Positions 1-5,268 of a DNA stretch of 5,635 nt are shown piece after piece; within the stretch, counting starts at the first letter, position 1; the number at the start of each line of letters is the position of its first letter. Made by a program: the position numbers and the translations under genes. Source of the stretch: Bryobacterales bacterium (GTDB lineage Bacteria > Cyanobacteriota > Vampirovibrionia > Obscuribacterales > Obscuribacteraceae); the NCBI GenBank assembly GCA_903970295.1, contig CAJCHQ010000414.1, positions 1 through 5,635 on the forward strand, in the 5' to 3' direction. The notes below the pieces were generated by a model, which had not been told where the DNA came from, made no database searches, and saw only the letters and a list, made by a program, of their open reading frames with translations.

Positions 1-1
1 G

Positions 2-946
2 GCGTTGAAAGCGCAAATGCTCAAGATGGTTGAGCAATGCGATGAATCGATCGCCAAGAATCAAAAAGACTTCAAGGCCTTTGTCGATCGCGCCCACGCC
101 TTTTACGAATTGGGTAACTATACACTGGCCGTTGAGGACCTGACTTGGGCCATCCAGCTCAGTCCCGAAGACCCTCGTTGGTATGTATGGAGAGCAAAAT
201 GCTACGTCAAGTTGAATAAAAGCGACCTGGCCATGACCGACCTCGACCAGTCCTTGAAACTGCAACCTAATTCAGTCGCCGCCCTAATCATGCGGGGTGA
301 ACTCTGGGAAAAAAGCACACAACACGACAAAGCGATTGAGGATTACACAGCCGCTTTAGCAATCGACGGTCACAACGAAGAAGCTCTGACAAAAAGGGCC
401 GCGGCTTACAAAGCGATGGGCAATAACGTCGCAGCAGAAAAAGATCTTTCAGCTGCGATCAGCTCCACGCCCAAAGCCGCATATCTTGTCGCTCGCAGTA
501 ATCTGACCAAAGCCAGTAAACCCGAAGCTGCTCTGGCAGACGTCAACACCGCCCTCGAACTGGAGCCGACTAACAAAGAGGCTCTCAATTTGCGCGCCAC
601 TATTTTCGGTCAATTGAAGAATCCAGCCAAGGCCGTGCAAGACCTTACGACAGCTCTGAACTTAAATCCCATCGACCAAAATATTATGTACAGTCGGGCC
701 CAAGCTTATCTTCGTCTGGGCAAATTGTCTGACGCCATGAACGACATCTTAAACGCGCTCCAGATCGACCCCAACAATTACGCTTTCTATTTGACGCGCG
801 CATACATCTATCACAAACAAGGCAATGACGCACTCGCTCAAGAAGATGTTAAGCGTGCGCAGTTTTGCAATCCCCTTCTATCTAAAACGATCGACCTGAA
901 CAGCGTCGAGATACCTGTTGCCAGCGCCGGTTCATCACATAATTGA
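2..946 (+). CDS. TPR-repeat protein, 5' end outside the window
   Basis: The frame is open to the left edge. The first in-window start, a TTG at 5, has no visible ribosome binding site, so I treat the gene as 5'-truncated. Counting from that TTG, the 313 residues are almost entirely tetratricopeptide repeats. About eight 34-residue units begin near residues 22, 56, 90, 124, 157, 191, 225 and 259. Each shows the TPR pattern: a small residue and Tyr/Leu in helix A, Gly or Asn at the turn, Ala-x-x-Asp-Leu in helix B, and a closing Asp/Glu/Gln-Pro, as in AIQLSPEDP and ALNLNPID. A short tail without repeats follows residue 290. TPR arrays are scaffolds for protein binding and no catalytic domain is visible. 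The part upstream of the window could hold a signal peptide, kinase or other domain. The stop lies 4 bp before the next gene, which implies co-transcription. Confidence 0.85.
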   Translation, partial: ALKAQMLKMVEQCDESIAKNQKDFKAFVDRAHAFYELGNYTLAVEDLTWAIQLSPEDPRWYVWRAKCYVKLNKSDLAMTDLDQSLKLQPNSVAALIMRGELWEKSTQHDKAIEDYTAALAIDGHNEEALTKRAAAYKAMGNNVAAEKDLSAAISSTPKAAYLVARSNLTKASKPEAALADVNTALELEPTNKEALNLRATIFGQLKNPAKAVQDLTTALNLNPIDQNIMYSRAQAYLRLGKLSDAMNDILNALQIDPNNYAFYLTRAYIYHKQGNDALAQEDVKRAQFCNPLLSKTIDLNSVEIPVASAGSSHN

Positions 947-950
947 AGAT

Positions 951-2165
951 ATGAAAGAAATGCAAACTCACGCCTTTCGAAAAATTATGAGCATTCAGTC
1001 GAGCCTATTGCTCGGCGTCTCCTGTGCTCAATTGGCCCTGCCTTTAGCTGGGTATGCTCAAGCCGGTGACGCGATCCCAGCCACGGCTCAGCCCCCGGCT
1101 TTAATGATTGCCAAATATGTCACCTGGTGGTCGCACGCGGCCACCGGCTACCATCCCGCCATCTATATTCAGTACGAGAATGACAGCGGTCACGATTTAA
1201 GTGGCCAATTGATCAAATTCCAGTGTCGCTTTACTGATCTTCGTCGCGGTTATGTCACAGTGGCTCGCCAGGAAGTCAAAACGGCACTGCCCAATACGCG
1301 CTCTCAGCGCGCAATCTTCAGGGGTCCCACGCCTTTTGAACTTTCCATTGACGAGAATTTGTGGCCGACGATCGAGTGCAAAGTCATGAGCCGAATCGGT
1401 GAAAGCGGCGACGAAGGCACGCAAGATCTTTTGATCTGCCGATTGGATGCAGTGACGATGACCGACGATGAAGCTCTTGAGCGCTTGGAAAAGCAAGACG
1501 ATATTCGCAGAGGCAAATATATGAACCCGCCGAAGCCAAAAAGCAACGCTCCCGAGAAACCACTGGCTGCCACCATGCCCTTGCTCAAGTTGAATAGTCA
1601 AAATCCTGACAAGAATCAGCCAGGCAAAAGCAGTAAAGTGCCGACAATCGATTTTTCGCTCTCGGGCAAATTGCCGGGTTTGGGAGATGATTTCTTTGAA
1701 TTCGAGCAAGCCTTTGGCCGCCCGATCGAATACGACCCTTCATCCGGGCGCTGGACATGGGTGCATTATCGAGCACCCGACAGTTCTGATGTGTTTGTCG
1801 GAGCCAGACATCCCAATAGCAAAGCAGACGTTATCGTCACCACCCTGCATACAAATAAACCCTTCAACGATACTCAAATCGGTACGGTGGGGAGGCTCTA
1901 CGCGGGCAAATACAAGGCTCAACCACTGGGTTCGGTCAATCACACTGTACGTTATCTGGCGACCGGTCGCGTACAAGTGACGACTATGGCCTCATCGACA
2001 TATCACCTCTCGATCTATGGTGTCGGCGATCCCAGAGACGGCAATTACACCATCATTCTCTCCCGCCTTCCCGGCACTATCGAAAGCACAATGATCGAAC
2101 AGATTAAATTGTCTCGCCTGCTCAGTTTTCTCAAACCAGTCCTGGGCGACTCAGAACAAAATTGA
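951..2165 (+). CDS. Exported protein of unknown function
   Basis: I do not recognise the family. I chose ATG 951 (404 residues), 4 bp after the TPR stop. It keeps the basic residues (Lys, Arg, Lys) ahead of a hydrophobic stretch at residues 14-38 that ends in a signal-peptidase-like AQA before Gly-Asp. ATGs at 960 and 987 and a TTG at 918 are alternatives; no strong ribosome binding site decides. Cys25 in GVSC is a poor lipobox. Residues about 50-170 look beta-rich, with alternating hydrophobics and three cysteines (92, 143, 163); this may be an Ig-like or FxLYD-like fold. Residues about 185-232 are a Pro/Lys/Asn-rich linker. The second domain, about 240-385, opens with FEQAFGRPIEYD and an aromatic WTWVHY, vaguely like the SmpA/BamE style of small periplasmic domain. 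Export is well supported; both domain guesses are weak. It probably acts in the periplasm or at the cell surface with its TPR neighbour. Confidence 0.8.
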   Translation: MKEMQTHAFRKIMSIQSSLLLGVSCAQLALPLAGYAQAGDAIPATAQPPALMIAKYVTWWSHAATGYHPAIYIQYENDSGHDLSGQLIKFQCRFTDLRRGYVTVARQEVKTALPNTRSQRAIFRGPTPFELSIDENLWPTIECKVMSRIGESGDEGTQDLLICRLDAVTMTDDEALERLEKQDDIRRGKYMNPPKPKSNAPEKPLAATMPLLKLNSQNPDKNQPGKSSKVPTIDFSLSGKLPGLGDDFFEFEQAFGRPIEYDPSSGRWTWVHYRAPDSSDVFVGARHPNSKADVIVTTLHTNKPFNDTQIGTVGRLYAGKYKAQPLGSVNHTVRYLATGRVQVTTMASSTYHLSIYGVGDPRDGNYTIILSRLPGTIESTMIEQIKLSRLLSFLKPVLGDSEQN

Positions 2166-2185
2166 GGCGAAATAACCGACTGCAC

Positions 2186-2213
2186 GCGGCTGAGTCAGCA
2201 AAAATCAGCCCGC
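2186..2213 (+). other. GC hairpin after the TPR/secreted-protein operon
   Basis: GGCTGA (2188-2193) pairs with TCAGCC (2205-2210) across an 11-nt loop. Two further G-C pairs (2186-2187 with 2212-2213) form past a bulged C at 2211. It begins 20 bp after the stop at 2165, where a terminator would be expected, but no T-run follows on either strand. It could be a weak terminator or a 3'-end stabilising hairpin. It lies directly upstream of the -35 candidate of the next gene, so it could also be a protein-binding site; the core GCTGAGTCAGC (2189-2199) is itself an 11-bp palindrome. Confidence 0.35.
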
Positions 2214-2216
2214 CAA

Positions 2217-2247
2217 TTGTCAACATAAGCAATTCCGGTGTTATTAT
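2217..2247 (+). promoter_or_regulatory. Candidate promoter for proline dehydrogenase
   Basis: TTGTCA at 2217-2222 matches five of six bases of a sigma-70 -35 box. TATTAT at 2242-2247 matches five of six of a -10 box and is preceded by TGT (2239-2241), giving an extended -10. The spacer is 19 bp, longer than ideal, and the extended -10 could compensate. Transcription would start near 2254 and leave a leader of about 60 nt. No binding data support this; it is a consensus match in the right place. Confidence 0.45.
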
Positions 2248-2266
2248 TTAGGTCCCGAATCCGACT

Positions 2267-2307
2267 TTCATGAGTGAAGCTCATGGACGACTCTTGGGTT
2301 TTATGAG
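2267..2307 (+). promoter_or_regulatory. Leader with two competing helices at the ribosome binding site
   Basis: CATGAG (2269-2274) and CTCATG (2280-2285) form a perfect inverted repeat with a 5-nt loop, extendable by a U-G and a U-A pair to eight pairs. The same right arm (2280-2287) can instead pair with 2300-2307, which includes the ATGAG of the Shine-Dalgarno region. That also gives eight pairs, two of them G-U, with a 12-nt loop. The two helices exclude each other: the first leaves the ribosome binding site free and the second hides it. The pairing is seen in the sequence; regulation is inference. As DNA, the inverted repeat could instead be an operator just downstream of the start of transcription. 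Confidence 0.35.
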
Positions 2308-2309
2308 GA
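2305..2309 (+). promoter_or_regulatory. Ribosome binding site of proline dehydrogenase
   Basis: GAGGA sits 7 nt before the ATG at 2317. It is the clearest Shine-Dalgarno match in the window and fixes the start of the proline dehydrogenase gene. Confidence 0.7.
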
Positions 2310-2316
2310 TTTTCCA

Positions 2317-3399
2317 ATGCCAGTCGAAGCACCAACGAGAGGAGCTGTGGGCGAACAAAATACGGCAATAGCTTTGCCACCTAAGCGCAAAACAGCCGTC
2401 GATTTCTTACCTGAGGGGCTTGTTCTGACGCTCGCATCGCCTTATCTGGCTGGTCGCTCAGCCCAGGATGCATTAGCAATTGCTCATCGAATCTACGAAC
2501 AAAAGCACTTCACCACGACGCTCGACATTCTCGGCGAAGATGCTCATCGCGATCAAGACTGTGAGAATTCGGTGCAAAATTACTTGCAGTTAGTCGATGC
2601 TGTCTGCGCCGATCCTTTGTCGGCCAAGCAGCCGCGCGAGCAAATGACGATTTCGTTCAAACCGTCAATGTTCAGCGTGATGGCACCGGCTCCCGGTGAC
2701 GAAAGCCGAAAAGCACTCGATGACGCCTTCGATCGGATCATGCGAGTGGTTGATTATGGTGCCAAGCACAAAATCAATATGACTCTGGAAGCCGAGGATC
2801 ATCGCTGGACCAATTTCCAGCTCGAAGCTTATTTTGCCTTGATCAACGCAGGCTATACAAATATCGGCACAGTTTTGCAGACTCGACTTTTTCGCACACT
2901 CGATGACATCAAGCGTTTCGACAGCCGCATGCGCGTGCGCCTGGTGATTGGCATCTACAATGAGCCAGCCCAAATCGCGTATGTCGATAAGAGTTTCATG
3001 AAACAACAAGTGGTCGAATTCGCCGGCGAACTACTCAGTCGAGGCACGTATGTCGAGATCGCCTCTCACGACCTGCACTGTGTCGAAAATTTCTATACAC
3101 AAGTTGTGATCCCGCAACGGATCTCACCCTATAATTTCGAGCACCAATTTTTACAAGGCGTGCCGCGGGCAAAACTGGAGAACGGACTAGTTGCTGGCAC
3201 CTACTTCGAAGGTCTGAAAAAGAAAGTGGCAGCCAGCGACCAAGACTTCGTCGATCAATTGAAGGAGCAAGGTGCGCTGGTGAGAATGTATTTGCCTTTC
3301 GGAACAGCCGAGGTTTCGGGAGCTTATTGCCGCCGCCGCCTGATTGAAAATCCCAACATGTTCATTTTCGGAATCAAAAATTTTCTGGGCATTCAATAG
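2317..3399 (+). CDS. Proline dehydrogenase, single-domain (FAD-dependent)
   Basis: A 360-residue protein of the PRODH barrel family, which oxidises L-proline to pyrroline-5-carboxylate and passes electrons through FAD to the membrane quinone pool. Motifs in order: ISFKPS with Lys115 (like Lys329 of E. coli PutA); LEAED at 157-161; VLQTR with Gln188; VRLVIGIYNEP with Arg208 and Tyr214; IASHD with His251; FEHQFLQG at 274-281; and the C-terminal YLPFGT...Y..RRRLIE with Tyr325, Arg340, Arg341 and Glu344. Tyr-to-Arg spacing in the last motif is 15/16, as in E. coli PutA (540/555/556), not 13/14 as in short enzymes such as the Thermus one. There is no aldehyde dehydrogenase half or DNA-binding domain. 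Two deviations: the usual Asp of the DAE/DME motif is Glu158, and the Lys of RLVKGAY is Ile211. The first 30 residues are a poorly structured extension. It is convergent with the GH3 gene. Confidence 0.9.
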   Translation: MPVEAPTRGAVGEQNTAIALPPKRKTAVDFLPEGLVLTLASPYLAGRSAQDALAIAHRIYEQKHFTTTLDILGEDAHRDQDCENSVQNYLQLVDAVCADPLSAKQPREQMTISFKPSMFSVMAPAPGDESRKALDDAFDRIMRVVDYGAKHKINMTLEAEDHRWTNFQLEAYFALINAGYTNIGTVLQTRLFRTLDDIKRFDSRMRVRLVIGIYNEPAQIAYVDKSFMKQQVVEFAGELLSRGTYVEIASHDLHCVENFYTQVVIPQRISPYNFEHQFLQGVPRAKLENGLVAGTYFEGLKKKVAASDQDFVDQLKEQGALVRMYLPFGTAEVSGAYCRRRLIENPNMFIFGIKNFLGIQ

Positions 3400-3419
3400 A
3401 TAGCGTTCAATAGATAGCG
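3392..3419 (+). repeat. Perfect 14-bp tandem duplication across a stop codon
   Basis: TTCAATAGATAGCG occurs twice head to tail, at 3392-3405 and 3406-3419. The first copy carries the last codon and the TAG stop (3397-3399) of the proline dehydrogenase, so the protein is unchanged. It looks like a recent replication-slippage event in the 49-bp gap between two convergent genes. Confidence 0.95.
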
Positions 3420-3448
3420 CTTTAGACAAGAAGGGCCCGCGCAGGTGC

Positions 3449-5152
3449 TTAGACCAAAAGCGGCTGCAGCGCTTTGAGCGCATCCAGGATGTCGGCTTTG
3501 GGGCGCAAGTGGCTGATCTTGATCTGCGCATCCGGTACTCCACTTGCCACCATGTTGCGGCGCAAAGTTTCGTAAGTGCCAGGACGCAGAACTTGCACCA
3601 CCAGTGGTGCCAGACGTTTCGATTCACGCTTGGTTTGATATTCGATATTGTGCAAGCCGAGTTGCCGGTCGATCTCTTGGCCAAGAGCAGAGGCGCGCTC
3701 GCGCCTGCTCGCGCCCGTATCTGCGTGCCTGGACGAATCGCCTGCAGCATGACCGGCAACTGCAAATTCCAACCAGACCTGGTAATGAGGCTCGGGCCGA
3801 AACTCGGGCACGACCGAGAAGAAAGTAATTGGGCAACGCAACTCTCTGGCCGCATCGCGTACGGCAGCAGTGACTTGCGATTCCGTCACCTTTTCACCGG
3901 TGAAAGATGAAATATTGCCGCTTTTATGCAAGAACTCGAGAAGCGGTGTCTGATTGTGCCAGCCAACCACTTTCACTATGTCGTTGAGATTGTAGCGATA
4001 GAGTCCGGCGGCTGTTGTGAACAGAATGAAGTAGTTGCGACCTGTTTGCACTTGATCGGCAGCCAGTGCTTGCGCATTCGGTGTACCCATTTCATCTTCG
4101 GCCACGAATTCAAAAAAGTGCGAACGAATCGCAAGTATCTGCTCGGTCGGTGAAAGACAAACTGTGCCGCGTCCTTCGCTTGCACCATAGGTGATATCAC
4201 ATACCGGTGTCCGCCCGAAATATTGGGGGAAGTCTTCCAGATAGAAAGAAGCTGCCGCTTTAGTCCAACAAGAAATCAGGCTCAGTTCGGGCCAGATGTT
4301 AGGCGCCAGAAATTCTCCGCGATCGAGCAGTGCCTGCAATCTCTGGGCTTTTTCTGGATCGGCGGTCAAAAGAGGCTTTACTGCCCTGCGCACAGAATCG
4401 CTCAAGTGGCCGGGAGCACTCAATCGACCCGACCGCAAATCATTGATCAATTCCTGTGCGTAAGCGCCTAATCTTTTGGCCAAAATTATGATCGTGCTCG
4501 GATTAAGCGTATAAATAGATGATATTGGCAACGCCAGAGCACAGCGAAGCAGCGTGTAGTAACGGCTTTCGTAATCTTCAATCAAGAAAACTTCGTAAGG
4601 AATGGGCGAAACGAACTTCTTGATAAGCTTCGGTTCTTCCAGATAAAGGCGCCCTGAAATGGCACCTAGCGGAATGCCAGCACTCGTGCGACTCTCTTCG
4701 GCCGGTGAAAAAACAGAGAGACTGACGCCGCGGGCCACACCCGGATAGTTTCTGAGTAAGTTGTAACCAGAGACGACCGAGGCCCGCCTGAACTCTTTCA
4801 CATATGAGCGGGTGATCGGAATCAATTTTCGGGCGCCGGTAGTTCCACTTGTCGTCGCGAACATGAAAGGAGATTCAGCTGTAAGAATGTTTGATTCACC
4901 TGCCGACGCTCTCAAGATATATGGATGCAATGCATCGTAATCGTTGATCGGTACCGCAGATTGGAAATCCTCGATCGATTTGATCGAGGTGAAACTGTGC
5001 TCTCGACCGTATACGGTCTGGCAATTGCTGCCGACGATCTCGAGCAGATGCTCGCTCTGCGCCCTTCTTGGTTGGAGCGAATCCTGCTCGAGAGCCTGGA
5101 CCTCTCGTGATCCAAGAATGGCGAAGGCCTTATAGAGGAGCGAGCGAAACAT
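3449..5152 (-). CDS. GH3-family acyl-adenylating enzyme (putative acyl-amido synthetase)
   Basis: A 567-residue member of the GH3 branch of the ANL adenylating superfamily, near the usual full length. GH3 enzymes activate a carboxylic acid with ATP and join the acyl group to an amine, usually an amino acid. In plants they conjugate jasmonate, auxin or benzoates; bacterial substrates are mostly unknown. Phosphate-binding motif 1 is TSGTTGARK (101-109), motif 2 is YGASEG (322-327), and motif 3 is YRYNLNDIVKVVG (385-397), followed by FTGEKVTE (417-424), the hinge to the C-terminal domain. The C-terminal QIKISHLRP (543-551) is where plant enzymes have their conserved Lys loop. Residues about 466-490 (Gly/Ala/Ser/Arg-rich) look like an added flexible linker. 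No signal peptide or membrane segment is evident, so it is probably cytosolic. The ATG at 5152 is preceded only by purine-rich AAGAAAAG. The family call is firm; the substrate cannot be read from the sequence. Confidence 0.9.
   Translation of the reverse strand: MFRSLLYKAFAILGSREVQALEQDSLQPRRAQSEHLLEIVGSNCQTVYGREHSFTSIKSIEDFQSAVPINDYDALHPYILRASAGESNILTAESPFMFATTSGTTGARKLIPITRSYVKEFRRASVVSGYNLLRNYPGVARGVSLSVFSPAEESRTSAGIPLGAISGRLYLEEPKLIKKFVSPIPYEVFLIEDYESRYYTLLRCALALPISSIYTLNPSTIIILAKRLGAYAQELINDLRSGRLSAPGHLSDSVRRAVKPLLTADPEKAQRLQALLDRGEFLAPNIWPELSLISCWTKAAASFYLEDFPQYFGRTPVCDITYGASEGRGTVCLSPTEQILAIRSHFFEFVAEDEMGTPNAQALAADQVQTGRNYFILFTTAAGLYRYNLNDIVKVVGWHNQTPLLEFLHKSGNISSFTGEKVTESQVTAAVRDAARELRCPITFFSVVPEFRPEPHYQVWLEFAVAGHAAGDSSRHADTGASRRERASALGQEIDRQLGLHNIEYQTKRESKRLAPLVVQVLRPGTYETLRRNMVASGVPDAQIKISHLRPKADILDALKALQPLLV
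3685..3715. repeat. GC-rich hairpin and 10-bp direct repeat inside the GH3 gene
   Basis: GGCGCG (3692-3697) and CGCGCC (3700-3705) form a tight stem with a 2-nt loop. GAGCA (3685-3689) and TGCTC (3706-3710) extend it past a 2-nt bulge. The overlapping segments 3696-3705 and 3706-3715 are a 10-bp tandem repeat with one mismatch (CGCTCGCGCC, TGCTCGCGCC). The region encodes part of the linker, residues about 480-490. Ten is not a multiple of three, so slippage here would shift the frame. Confidence 0.75.
4969..4989. repeat. Perfect 8-bp inverted repeat near the 5' end of the GH3 gene
   Basis: CCTCGATC (4969-4976) and GATCGAGG (4982-4989) are separated by 5 nt. The site lies about 165 bp inside the GH3 coding region (residues about 55-62). 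The same 8-mer CCTCGATC recurs at 5247-5254 in the glycosyltransferase leader. It may be an mRNA hairpin, an operator-like site or chance. Confidence 0.7.
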
Positions 5153-5215
5153 CTTTTCTTGTCTGAAAAATTAGTTAGCTGAGGCTAAGTCAAAACAGAG
5201 AAAGCCTGCAAGCTC

Positions 5216-5228
5216 TATACTTTACAAT
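5216..5228 (+). promoter_or_regulatory. Candidate -10 elements for the glycosyltransferase
   Basis: TATACT (5216-5221) and TACAAT (5223-5228) each match five of six bases of a sigma-70 -10 box. They lie 40-50 bp before the ATG at 5269 in the divergent gap. No good -35 is seen at the proper distance for either, so this is only a candidate. I found no convincing promoter for the GH3 gene on the other strand: a TTGACT (-35-like, 5193-5188 on the minus strand) lacks a matching -10. Confidence 0.3.
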
Positions 5229-5229
5229 C

Positions 5230-5253
5230 ATCGAGCTGGGTTTGTCCCTCGAT
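5230..5253. repeat. Inverted repeat ATCGAG-N12-CTCGAT in the divergent gap
   Basis: ATCGAG (5230-5235) and CTCGAT (5248-5253) are perfect 6-bp inverted half-sites 18 bp apart centre to centre. They lie just downstream of the -10 candidates and upstream of the glycosyltransferase start. The arrangement suits a dimeric regulator or a leader hairpin. Six-base arms can arise by chance. Confidence 0.4.
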
Positions 5254-5268
5254 CTATTCAGGTTTGAG

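Noticed and set aside
918..950. A TTG start at 918 for the exported protein, which would overlap the TPR gene.
   Set aside because: It adds 11 residues that extend the signal-peptide n-region without need; ATG 951 just after the upstream stop fits better.
1197..1709. A 170-codon minus-strand frame inside the exported-protein gene.
   Set aside because: It has no recognisable domain or start signal, and the opposite strand has a signal peptide, operon position and coherent protein composition.
2009..2018. CTCGATCTAT shared between the exported-protein gene and the glycosyltransferase leader (5248-5257).
   Set aside because: A single 10-bp match, with one copy inside a plain coding stretch; most likely chance.
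2270..2371. Possible 33-residue upstream ORF starting in the inverted repeat and overlapping the proline dehydrogenase start out of frame.
   Set aside because: It has no ribosome binding site of its own, and its codons past 2317 are set by the proline dehydrogenase frame. Nothing supports translation.
3400..3448. A bidirectional terminator between the convergent genes, suggested by the GGGCCC palindrome.
   Set aside because: The stem is short and there is no T-run on either strand; GCTTTAGAC and GCTTAGAC here are a direct, not inverted, near-repeat.
3187..3855. A long minus-strand open frame of 222 codons across the convergent junction.
   Set aside because: It overlaps both the proline dehydrogenase and GH3 genes, which have clear family motifs; its translation is rich in Arg, Ser and Cys and looks like a shadow frame.
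4924..4936. GATGCA-A-TGCATC near-palindrome in the GH3 gene.
   Set aside because: It is only 13 bp, lies within coding sequence and has no second copy or context suggesting a role.
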